Positions 56,072-63,334 of a DNA stretch of 64,000 bases are shown in pieces. The position numbers and the translations under genes were made by a program. The DNA comes from Aureispira sp. CCB-QB1. GTDB taxonomy: Bacteria; Bacteroidota; Bacteroidia; Chitinophagales; Saprospiraceae. The stretch covers positions 62,001 through 126,000 of the forward strand of contig NZ_JHBV01000022.1 of assembly GCF_000724545.1 (NCBI RefSeq), written 5' to 3'. Below the pieces are notes generated by a model, which saw only the letters and a list, made by a program, of their open reading frames with translations, was not told where the DNA came from and did not search any database. How positions within the stretch are numbered: the first letter of the stretch is position 1; every line of letters starts with the position of its first letter.

Positions 56072-56256
56072 CTTTAGAAAATTATATTTCCTCAAAGCCT
56101 AGTGCACAAGTTCGATTCTTGTCTGCTCCACGATTACGAATATGTATATTGTTTTTTAATATACAATTCAGCTTTGAAAAAATTTTACTCAATTGGAGCG
56201 GTAGCTCAGTGGCAGAGCAAGGGTTTCTGTTCATAAAGGAAAATAATATTCTTAAG
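56072..56256 (+). ncRNA. Circularly permuted (inside-out) tRNA-like RNA, anticodon GUU
   Basis: The 3' half comes first: anticodon-stem strand 56095-56100, 5-nt variable loop, T-arm 56106-56122 (ACAAG-TTCGATT-CTTGT), acceptor strand CTGCTCC 56123-56129, discriminator A56130. After a 64-nt spacer with its own hairpin (56144-56164) comes the 5' half: acceptor GGAGCGG 56195-56201, TA, D-arm GCTC-AGTGGCA-GAGC 56204-56218, then GGGTTT 56221-56226 and loop CTGTTCA 56227-56233. Acceptor strands pair 7/7 (one G-U). Anticodon strands pair 6/6 (two G-U). Leader 56072-56091 and trailer 56238-56256 pair over 17 bp with one bulge and two mismatches. All helices nest. The joined loop would show anticodon GTT (Asn). 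Confidence 0.7.
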
Positions 56257-56268
56257 AATTTTAGGTTC

Positions 56269-56349
56269 GCTCTTGTGGCCAAATTGGTAAAGGCGTTTGT
56301 CTGAAGAACAAATTAGAAATAAATGCAGGTTCGAGTCCTGCCTAGAGCA
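56269..56349 (+). tRNA. tRNA-Phe(GAA)-like gene with 12-nt variable region
   Basis: 81 nt. Acceptor GCTCTTG pairs with CTAGAGC at 6 of 7 positions (T-T mismatch at pair 6), discriminator A. D-arm GCC-AAATTGGTAAA-GGC. Anticodon arm TTTGT-CTGAAGA-ACAAA with U33 and anticodon GAA. Variable region of 12 nt, T-arm GCAGG-TTCGAGT-CCTGC. It fits a tRNA fold but does not resemble the usual housekeeping tRNA-Phe; atypical arms and the mismatch suggest an orphan or specialised tRNA. It starts 12 nt after the trailer helix of the permuted element and touches the terminator. Confidence 0.65.
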
Positions 56350-56350
56350 T

Positions 56351-56389
56351 GGCAGTCGCAAGGTAAGAGCGGCTGCCACCTTTTTTTTT
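56351..56389 (+). terminator. Strong intrinsic terminator of the tRNA-like locus
   Basis: GGCAGTCGC (56351-56359) pairs with GCGGCTGCC (56369-56377) over 9 bp, 9-nt loop, then ACC and nine Ts. It begins 1 nt after the tRNA-Phe-like element and is the first clear terminator after the protein gene at 55158. Confidence 0.85.
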
Positions 56390-56872
56390 GGAAAGGTTCT
56401 TGCTACTAATATTCATATGCAAATACCCCCTCCGTGAAATGGTACACCATTTTATATTTTTGTTTACTTAATGGAAGTAAATGACAGCAAAAGAGTCAAA
56501 CCATACAAACAGTTATCACAAGACAAGCGTTTATAACAGATTATAAAAGGATGTGAATGCAGCGTTAAGTCCTATGCGCTCAGAAATAAACACTACCACA
56601 TTATACAAAAATCAACCAGTAGCTCTCGCTTATCTATCAACAATTGGTAATAGACTTATTAAAGCCACATTTACAATTTAAACCACCCTACTTACGTTAG
56701 GTGCGTAGTCTTTTTTGTTTTGTCAGAACAAAATAGTATATTAGGGTTGTGTAAACATTTGACTTTTAGTGTACCCCACTTATTTTATTGTATATAGTCC
56801 CTAAATAGAAATTATATTCTCCTGTACAGTTCTTTATTAAAGACACTGTATTAATTCTATGCGTAGTACATT
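56390..56872. other. ~480-bp intergenic region with a transposase relic
   Basis: Besides the IS30-like relic (56471-56647), it holds a small dyad AAATGGT-AC-ACCATTT near 56437-56452. No other gene or repeat recognised. Confidence 0.4.
56471..56647 (+). pseudogene. Possible decayed IS30-type transposase N-terminus
   Basis: From ATG 56471 the frame reads PYKQLSQDKRL, a stop, then QIIKGCECS...HIIQKSTSSSRLS. This resembles the IS30-family start 'Y..LS...R..I......S...I......STISREL'. The frame is broken and no catalytic domain or inverted repeats remain. Confidence 0.35.
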
Positions 56873-57289
56873 ATGATTCAACCCAAAAATATTAGTAGCA
56901 AACTATTATTTACCTGTTTACTTTGTTTCTTTCTTACCCACCTATGCATTGCACAAGTAAGTAAGAAGACATACCAAACAATTATAGCAAGTGATATAGA
57001 CGTTCTTAGACTTAATATCGAAGATGCCACTGTGGAACTAAAAGAAACCAAAGGGACTCGTATCTTGGTTGAAACAGCTATTAAGCTATCTGTTCCCAAT
57101 GATGCGTTGCTAAATTTTGTCATAGGCAATGGGCGCTATGAATTGGTACAAACTAAAGATGTTTCTAAACGAGAACTATTGTTAGAAACTAAAAAAGATA
57201 AAAACGTCATTGTTGTAAAAGGAGAAATATGTGCCGAAAGCGTTGTTTATACCATTTATGTTCCCGCTTCTATGAAGGCTATTAAATAA
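56873..57289 (+). CDS. Small secreted protein of unknown function
   Basis: A protein of 138 residues with signal peptide (LLFTCLLCFFLTHLCIAQ). The exported part has short beta strands (VLRLNIEDATVELKETKGTRILVETAIKLS, VIVVKGEICAESVVYTIYVPASM) like the start of DUF4097-type 'adhesin' repeats, but only one unit is present. Its stop is 11 nt from the stop of the convergent membrane gene. Confidence 0.6.
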   Translation: MIQPKNISSKLLFTCLLCFFLTHLCIAQVSKKTYQTIIASDIDVLRLNIEDATVELKETKGTRILVETAIKLSVPNDALLNFVIGNGRYELVQTKDVSKRELLLETKKDKNVIVVKGEICAESVVYTIYVPASMKAIK

Positions 57290-57300
57290 TCGTAAAACGT

Positions 57301-57903
57301 CTAATCTTTTTCATAAAAATCAGCTCTTCGTCGCTCGACTTCTAACAAAAAATTTTTTCGGTTGCGTAAGAAAAAGCCAAAGCTTATCGACATAAATACC
57401 AATCCTATCAAAACCCATTTCGTCAATGTGGCTATATTGCTAGAATAGACAACCATAGGCAATTGTTTTGGGAAAGAAATCAATAAAAATGCAATGTGTG
57501 TATTTTCTATATAATCAACTAAAATAACCACCAATGGCAATAGAATCAGCATACGATATTTGGTTGCTCTAAACAAAAACACCAAGATCAAACTCATAAA
57601 CGCCCCATACAATAAAGGGAATAAACTATCTAAAATTAAAGTACTAAAGACACAAATAGTTCGACCGCTTACTCCATAAGCTTCTATCTGTGCGTATGCC
57701 ATTTGTGGAGTATAGTTAAACATGGCATCTAATAATTGTATCCTTGTATTCCCTTCCTCCATTTTTTGACCAACTCCAACAAATAAAGCAGCAACCGCCA
57801 AGGTTAGAGCACAAGAACAAGTTCCTATAAATAGTACCCAGAGATTTCTTTTACTATAACTACGGACAATAAAATCAATCAACATATCAATTTTAAATTT
57901 CAT
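57301..57903 (-). CDS. Multi-spanning membrane protein, unknown
   Basis: A protein of 200 residues with about five transmembrane helices (residues ~20-43, ~83-110, ~117-135, ~140-158 and ~163-180) and charged ends. No family recognised. It lies 10 nt downstream of pdxH in the same direction, so it is co-transcribed with it. Confidence 0.65.
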   Translation of the reverse strand: MKFKIDMLIDFIVRSYSKRNLWVLFIGTCSCALTLAVAALFVGVGQKMEEGNTRIQLLDAMFNYTPQMAYAQIEAYGVSGRTICVFSTLILDSLFPLLYGAFMSLILVFLFRATKYRMLILLPLVVILVDYIENTHIAFLLISFPKQLPMVVYSSNIATLTKWVLIGLVFMSISFGFFLRNRKNFLLEVERRRADFYEKD

Positions 57904-57913
57904 ACCAATAGGG

Positions 57914-58576
57914 TTAGGGAGCCAAACGCTCTATGGTCCACTTTGCAGGATTTAAATCAGTTAATGTGTATAATAAACGATCGTGCAAGCGGCTACTTCT
58001 ACCCTGCCAAAACTCTACTTTATATGGTTTTACGATATAACCTCCCCAATGTGGCGGTTTGGGTAACTTGTCGGTATTGGCGTATTGTTCTGATAACTGA
58101 ACCACATTTTTTTCCAAAATATCTCGATTCTCCAAGACTTGGCTTTGTGGCGATGCCCAAGCTCCGATTTGACTTCCTTTGGGGCGACTTTGAAAATATT
58201 TTGTAGATTGTTCTTCGGTTAGTTGGTAAGCCATTCCTTGAATGCGAACTTGTCGTTGCAATGCCTCCCAAAAAAAGACCAAAGATACATTGGGGTTTTC
58301 TTTTAATTCTTGTCCTTTGTGGCTGTCATAATTGGTATAAAAACAAAAGCCATCTTCGCTCACTCCTTTCAATAAAACAATACGAGCAGAAGGAACCCCT
58401 TCTTTGTTTGCTGTTGCTAAGGTCATTATATTAGGTTCTCCTGTCTTCGTATCCTGTGCCTCTTTAAACCATTTTTTAAATTGACGAATTGGCGATTCAA
58501 AAACATCTGACTCTTCTAAAACATCTAAACTATAGTCTTCTCGTAAGTCCTCTATATTCATTTTATTTTCGTCCAT
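57914..58576 (-). CDS. pdxH: Pyridoxamine 5'-phosphate oxidase
   Basis: A protein of 220 residues, normal for PdxH. FMN-binding and substrate motifs are present: PNIMTLATANKEGVPSARIVLLKG, FCFYTNYDSHKGQEL, VSLVFFWEALQRQVRIQG, SRPKGSQIGAWASPQS and the C-terminal EFWQGRSSRLHDRLLY...WTIERLAP. It oxidises pyridoxine or pyridoxamine phosphate to pyridoxal phosphate with FMN in the cytosol. Start at the first Met (MDENKMNIEDLREDYS) or at M6. Confidence 0.94.
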   Translation of the reverse strand: MDENKMNIEDLREDYSLDVLEESDVFESPIRQFKKWFKEAQDTKTGEPNIMTLATANKEGVPSARIVLLKGVSEDGFCFYTNYDSHKGQELKENPNVSLVFFWEALQRQVRIQGMAYQLTEEQSTKYFQSRPKGSQIGAWASPQSQVLENRDILEKNVVQLSEQYANTDKLPKPPHWGGYIVKPYKVEFWQGRSSRLHDRLLYTLTDLNPAKWTIERLAP

Positions 58577-58988
58577 CTTATTTGATTTATTCTTTTGATA
58601 ATGCCGTTTGCGCCCGACTTTTCTCTATTCACAATATTACAAAAAAAATAGTGTACTATGCTCCAAATGAACACGAATTATTTCAATTTTCATCCTTTAA
58701 AAAAACGAATTATCTAAAATATAATCTTTGCTTATTTAATTTTTAAAACAACAAAAAAAACACACATAAAACACTATTATTCAAATAATTAACAAAAAAA
58801 AAACTATAATTAAAGCAACTTTTTAGACACAAACTTCATTCTTTGGAATAAAAAATAAGCAAGAACTTCATACGGAACAAATTAGAGGATAAAATTTGTA
58901 GCTGCCAATATCATCTTTTTCCTTTACTTAATCGTTCATACCTATATTCATCAATAATTCATATAATCTCCATAATTTTTAACGTTCC
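58577..58988. other. ~410-bp intergenic region, no gene seen
   Basis: Very AT-rich divergent spacer between pdxH and the first Calx-beta/T9SS gene; it must hold promoters for both. No clear TAnnTTTG element was found. Confidence 0.45.
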
Positions 58989-60470
58989 ATGAGATTTCCC
59001 CTAGTAATAATATGGTGTGTTGCTTTCAGCCACAGTCTATTCGGACAAGCACGTTCTTTATTAAATTCGGATTTTGAAACACCTGTCATTGGTACCGCCA
59101 ACAGTTTCTTTCTTTTTCAGGACTCATTGGTAGATGGTTGGAGCACAACCGCTAGTTCTAACTTAATAGAGTTTTGGCGAAATGCTCACAATGGGGTTAC
59201 TGCTGCAAGTGGTCAACAGCACATCGAAATGAATGCAACCGAGCCCGCAGATTTGTATTTCGATGTTTGTATGTTTGATAATGAATCCCTAAACTGGTCT
59301 TTTTATCATAGGGGAAGGTCAGGAATAGACAGTGCCCGTTTATTAATTGGTCCGCCCAATGCCGAGGTAGAAATCATCCGATTTGGAACCAACAATACGA
59401 GCTGGATACAATATGCAGGTAGTTATACCAATACACATGGAAACGCTAGCATTCGTTTTAAGCTTCAACCTCTTCATACTGCTTCTAATAACTTGACAAT
59501 AGGAAATTTTATTGACAAAGTAGAAGTTACGGGATTGGCTCCTCTAGTAGAGTTTGAGCAAATTCAATATAACGATACCGAAAATAGCGGTGGCAATATC
59601 CCAAAACTTCTGGTCAATGGTGCCATACCATCTGGGGGCTTATCTATTGATTTGGTGATAACAGGAGGAAATGCACAATTGGGTTTGGATTATAATCATA
59701 CACAACGGTTTATAATCCCCGAAGGTATTTACGATGGGACATCCAACACAGCTCTTAGTATTCAAAGTAATTTGAGTATCAGTGATGATAACCTAAACGA
59801 ACCTGATGAAACTATCGAAATTTCGCTTGCCAATCCACAAGGGAACTTGCTAATTAACGATGCTAACTGCAATGGGCAAATTAATCGCGTAACGACTTAT
59901 ACCATTCTTGATGATGATGCTACCTTGCCAATAGAACTTTCTTCTTTTGAAGCGTCAAGCGACTGCCAACAAACGCTATTACAATGGAGTACTACGTCTG
60001 AACTAAACAATAACTATTTTAAAATAGAACATAGTCTGGATGGAAGCAGCTGGGCAACAATAGGCAAAATACTTGGTCAAGGGAATAGCACCCAAACTCA
60101 ATATTATCAATATATGCATTCGCAAGTATTTAGTCAAAGTTACTATAGACTTACTCAAATTGATTTTGATGGAAGTTTTAGCCATTCTCCCATTGTTTCA
60201 AGAGCTGCTCCTAATTGTAACTTAAATACCAATATAGCCCTTTATCCTAATCCTGTTATAAAACAAAATATGGTACATCTAGCCATCAACACGGCATCAA
60301 TAAGTCCTTTACAAGTAAAAGTAATTGATGTTTGTGGGCGAACATTATTTAAAGAAAAAGTAGACTCCCATCACCATCTACTTAGTACCCAAAACTTGCC
60401 TTCGGGAGTTTATCAAGTTGTTATTGAAACTACCAATAGTCATTTTATCCGTCGATTAATCATTCAATAG
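58989..60470 (+). CDS. Secreted Calx-beta protein with T9SS sorting domain (copy 1)
   Basis: A protein of 493 residues. Signal peptide ends at SLFGQ. Residues ~20-185 form a jelly-roll-like N-terminal domain (LLNSDFETP, LVDGWSTTASSNLIEFWR, QQHIEMNATEPADLY). Residues ~190-310 are a Calx-beta-like domain (NLSISDDNLNEPDETIEISLANPQG). An FN3-like module follows (LPIELSSFEAS...LLQWSTTSELNNNYFKIEHS...YYRLTQIDFDGSF), then a type A sorting domain (ALYPNPV...VCGRTLF...SGVYQVVIE...RRLIIQ). Exported to the surface; probably adhesive. Tandem paralogue of 60842-62320. Confidence 0.82.
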   Translation: MRFPLVIIWCVAFSHSLFGQARSLLNSDFETPVIGTANSFFLFQDSLVDGWSTTASSNLIEFWRNAHNGVTAASGQQHIEMNATEPADLYFDVCMFDNESLNWSFYHRGRSGIDSARLLIGPPNAEVEIIRFGTNNTSWIQYAGSYTNTHGNASIRFKLQPLHTASNNLTIGNFIDKVEVTGLAPLVEFEQIQYNDTENSGGNIPKLLVNGAIPSGGLSIDLVITGGNAQLGLDYNHTQRFIIPEGIYDGTSNTALSIQSNLSISDDNLNEPDETIEISLANPQGNLLINDANCNGQINRVTTYTILDDDATLPIELSSFEASSDCQQTLLQWSTTSELNNNYFKIEHSLDGSSWATIGKILGQGNSTQTQYYQYMHSQVFSQSYYRLTQIDFDGSFSHSPIVSRAAPNCNLNTNIALYPNPVIKQNMVHLAINTASISPLQVKVIDVCGRTLFKEKVDSHHHLLSTQNLPSGVYQVVIETTNSHFIRRLIIQ

Positions 60471-60841
60471 GGTTCTAGAGCTATGTTAGCATTTTTCATT
60501 GATTCATTTTTTATAGTCATTGTGTTAACAAAAGCTCCCAATTTCATATTTTTTATAACACATTGATTACTAAATTAAAAATCAAACTTTCTCTCAATCC
60601 TAGTACCTAGCAGTATTACAGCAAAAATAAACAATTTTCCTCCTATTCATTTGCCCCAAAAACAGATTGTTAAAGTTTATTGGAGACATACTAACCTTGC
60701 AACCATTTGGCGTTTCCATTGTCTATAGGTTTAAGAATATTATTTTTTAACTGTAATTGTATCTAATTTTCTTTCGTCCCTACCCCACAAGAAAATTAGA
60801 GAAAATTTGAATAAACTATTATATCAAATTCCCAACTTGTA
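60471..60841. other. ~370-bp spacer between tandem surface-protein genes
   Basis: Contains the hairpin at 60762-60800 and otherwise AT-rich sequence without a gene. No clear terminator after copy 1 was seen. Confidence 0.45.
60762..60800 (+). promoter_or_regulatory. 12-bp hairpin upstream of second surface-protein gene
   Basis: Arms 60762-60773 and 60789-60800 (TCTAATTTTCTT) pair perfectly around a 15-nt loop containing CCCTACCCC, 41 nt before ATG 60842. It may be an operator dyad or a 5'-leader structure; copy 1 has nothing similar. Confidence 0.5.
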
Positions 60842-62320
60842 ATGAAAGTTCTAATCGTCTCGTTATTAGTCTGCTGCATGCCCCTAACCATGTTCAGCCA
60901 GGCTCGTGTTATTCTAAATTCTGATTTTGAAACACCCACCAATCCCCCCAATTCCTTTAGATTCTACCATCATTCCCTAGTAGATGGTTGGAGCAGTACT
61001 TCTAGTTCTGGGTTGATGGAATTTTGGAGAAGTCCTTTTAATGGGGTAACCTCTGCTAGTGGTCAGCAACACATCGAATTAAATGCAACACAACCTTCGG
61101 ATTTGTATGTTGAAATTTGTATGTTCAACAATGAATCTTTTACATGGTCATTTTACCATCGAGGTCGTTCTGGCTTAGATAGTGCTCGTTTGTTAATTGG
61201 TCCTCCTGGTGCTGAAGTCCAAATACTTCGTTTTGGAACAGGAAATACGAATTGGGTCCAATACACTGGAAATTATACCAATACACATGGTAACACTCTA
61301 ATTAGAATCCTCTTGCAGCCCATTAGTACGGCTTCAGGAAATCAAACTGTTGGCAACTTTATAGATTTGGTAGAAATTACAGGACTAGCTCCTGTCGTAG
61401 AATTTGAAAAAAATGCTTATAGTGACACAGAAGCTAGCGGTGGCAATATTCCTAATTTGATTGTAAATGGTCGTGTTCCATCTGGTGGTTTGGGTGTCGA
61501 TTTGAATATAACCGGTGGTTCTGCATCTTCGTCTAATGACTTCAACCATACCACTACGTTTATCATTCCTGAAGGAAATTATGATGGTTCTCCTAGTTCG
61601 GTGGTAAGTATTGCGCCCAATTTTAGCGTCAACGACGATTTTATAGATGAACCAGACGAAGATGTCGTTCTTACACTTGCTAATCCGCAAGGAGGATTAA
61701 TCATTAGTGATGCCAACTGTGATGCACAAGCCAATCGTTCTACAAGGTATACTATTCTAGATGAAGACATTACGTTCCCTATCGAACTTTCATCTTTTAC
61801 AGCATTTAGTGATTGCGAACAGACGCAGTTGAGTTGGAGTACTGCAATGGAACTCAACAACAACTATTTCCAAATAGAGCACAGTGTGGATGGAATCAAC
61901 TGGACTAAAATTGGTCAAGTTCCTAGTAGAGGCAACAGTACAGAAACACAACATTATGATTTTCTTTTCAAGGAAATATTTGTCCAGAACTATTTTAGGC
62001 TTCGACAAGTAGATTTTGATGGGAGTTTTAGTTACTCTCCCATTGTTACAACTAAACTTACTGATTGTAATTTAGATGCCAATATCTTGGTCTACCCCAA
62101 TCCTGTTCACCACTCTAATACAGTCAGTGTTAAAGTAAACACATTGATAAAAGAGCCCTTACAACTAAGAATTATTGATATGTGTGGGCGGCTTTTGATG
62201 GAAGAACAAGTGCATCAAAATAGACATGATCTTAATATTGAGCACTTATCACCAGGAGTTTATCAGGTGTTGGTGGAGACAGCAAATACACATTTTGTTC
62301 GTCGATTAATCATTCAATAA
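60842..62320 (+). CDS. Secreted Calx-beta protein with T9SS sorting domain (copy 2)
   Basis: A protein of 492 residues, same domain plan and length as copy 1: signal peptide to FSQ, jelly-roll-like N-terminus (ILNSDFETP, LVDGWSSTSSSGLMEFWR), Calx-beta-like domain (VNDDFIDEPDEDVVLTLANPQGG), FN3-like module (LSSFTAFSDCEQTQLSWSTAMELNNNYFQIEHS) and sorting domain (LVYPNPV...MCGRLLM...PGVYQVLVE...RRLIIQ). Much of the sequence is the same as copy 1, with greatest drift in the loops. It ends at a strong terminator. Confidence 0.82.
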   Translation: MKVLIVSLLVCCMPLTMFSQARVILNSDFETPTNPPNSFRFYHHSLVDGWSSTSSSGLMEFWRSPFNGVTSASGQQHIELNATQPSDLYVEICMFNNESFTWSFYHRGRSGLDSARLLIGPPGAEVQILRFGTGNTNWVQYTGNYTNTHGNTLIRILLQPISTASGNQTVGNFIDLVEITGLAPVVEFEKNAYSDTEASGGNIPNLIVNGRVPSGGLGVDLNITGGSASSSNDFNHTTTFIIPEGNYDGSPSSVVSIAPNFSVNDDFIDEPDEDVVLTLANPQGGLIISDANCDAQANRSTRYTILDEDITFPIELSSFTAFSDCEQTQLSWSTAMELNNNYFQIEHSVDGINWTKIGQVPSRGNSTETQHYDFLFKEIFVQNYFRLRQVDFDGSFSYSPIVTTKLTDCNLDANILVYPNPVHHSNTVSVKVNTLIKEPLQLRIIDMCGRLLMEEQVHQNRHDLNIEHLSPGVYQVLVETANTHFVRRLIIQ

Positions 62321-62327
62321 AATAGAT

Positions 62328-62362
62328 AAAAAGGGGATGGTGTTTAGCATCATCCCCTTTTT
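62328..62362. terminator. Bidirectional terminator
   Basis: Arms 62328-62342 and 62348-62362 pair over 15 bp (AAAAAGGGGATGGTG, one G-T) with a 5-nt loop. The A and T runs inside the arms make it work for copy 2 (plus) and for the small gene on the minus strand. Confidence 0.85.
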
Positions 62363-62372
62363 AGTATTCTAC

Positions 62373-62588
62373 TCATTCGTAGCAATGTTTATGTTTCTTT
62401 TTTCGAGTGTATTCTTTTTTGCTTTTATGAATGTGATTTATTTTGCTATATCCATGCGGATTTTCTTCTAGATAGCGTTCTCTCTCTGCGGCTCCTAATG
62501 CTTTTTCCAAATCTACAGCTACTGCCAACAACTGTTTTCGTTTAGACTTTTGAACGTTGCTTTGTCGTCGTTTTTTATTCATTTTCAT
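62373..62588 (-). CDS. Small basic protein, unknown
   Basis: A protein of 71 residues from ATG 62588 (MKMNKKRRQSN); an upstream in-frame ATG at 62606 adds six residues. Very Lys/Arg-rich at both ends (KRKQLL, KKEYTRKKKHKHC), with a central acidic helix (DLEKALGAAERERYLEENPHG). It could bind nucleic acid, or be a short ribosome-associated protein; no family recognised. Between a terminator and a repeat, so a real isolated gene is plausible. Confidence 0.5.
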   Translation of the reverse strand: MKMNKKRRQSNVQKSKRKQLLAVAVDLEKALGAAERERYLEENPHGYSKINHIHKSKKEYTRKKKHKHCYE

Positions 62589-62603
62589 GGTATTGAGTTT
62601 TAA

Positions 62604-62900
62604 CAATAGTTAGCTGCGCTGCTACTACGTGGTCGTTGAAAAACTTTATTGGTTTGATAACCAGCAAGTTACACCTTTGCTGCGTTTTGTGTTAAAATCT
62701 TAATTATCAAACTAATATAAATGTACTTTTTTATCTTTTTGGTAAAAAAGTAAACAACTAAGCGATAGCGATCTCACGACCGCAGGGAGCTAATCAACGA
62801 ACTACTATTTTAATTAACACTCCGTTTTTTTGTGTTCAAAAAAAAATCTACGAAGTATTATTTGATACAATACTCTTACAACACCTTACTATATCTTATT
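62604..62900. repeat. MITE-like repeat copy / mosaic
   Basis: Minus-strand CCACGTAGTAGCAGCGCAGC followed by TAACTATT at the left edge is the best preserved core. Further right are ATTATCAAACTAATATAAAT (near 62702), TCACGACCGCAGGGAGC (near 62773) and ATCAACGAACTACT (near 62794), all with counterparts in the 36417, 50439 and 63414 elements. Boundaries are unclear. It fills the gap 62607-62923; no gene is seen there. Confidence 0.5.
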
Positions 62901-62923
62901 TGTTCCGTTCTATCTCATTTTCT

Positions 62924-63334
62924 TTACAAATCCTTTTGCTGTTCTGCTAAGACAGCCAATTTATCAAAAAAGTTTTTATTGATTTTATACCCCGTCCTAA
63001 ATAAGATATACTCTCCCTCTCCTTCAATCCGAACATCATCCTCTACAAAAACCAAGTGCAAATCTTTGAATAGGATAGCCCAAGCAAAATTATCCAAAGA
63101 CTTATGAATGTGTACTAAAATACCATTCGGTCGTATCTCTATATTGCTATAAGTCAGATAATGTGATGGATTAATATAAGGTAAAAACACAGAGCTAGAT
63201 GCCTCGATAATCATCCGTTTAGAGCCAATACCACCTTGTCTGATTCGATATAAAAACGGAAAAGATTTCCCCATCAATGCATTCATTGCTTCAACTGTTT
63301 TGCGAAGATTATGAGTAGTATCAAATATTGGCAT
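62924..63334 (-). CDS. Small protein of unknown function
   Basis: A protein of 136 residues without signal peptide or membrane segment. It has mixed alpha/beta content, with strands such as FLYRIRQGGIGSKRMIIEASS, IRPNGILVHIHKS, WAILFKDLHLVFVEDDVRIEGEG and EYILFRTG. The pattern of a compact cytoplasmic beta-sheet domain with a final helix suggests a real gene. No family recognised. Flanked on both sides by repeat elements. Confidence 0.55.
   Translation of the reverse strand: MPIFDTTHNLRKTVEAMNALMGKSFPFLYRIRQGGIGSKRMIIEASSSVFLPYINPSHYLTYSNIEIRPNGILVHIHKSLDNFAWAILFKDLHLVFVEDDVRIEGEGEYILFRTGYKINKNFFDKLAVLAEQQKDL

Noticed and set aside
55796-56095. 99-codon minus-strand frame behind the 55158 gene
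   Set aside because: Overlaps the end of the plus-strand protein and the structured RNA; the composition is not protein-like.
56119-56304. 61-codon frame across the tRNA-like elements
   Set aside because: It runs through canonical D-arm and T-arm sequences and is explained by the RNA structures.
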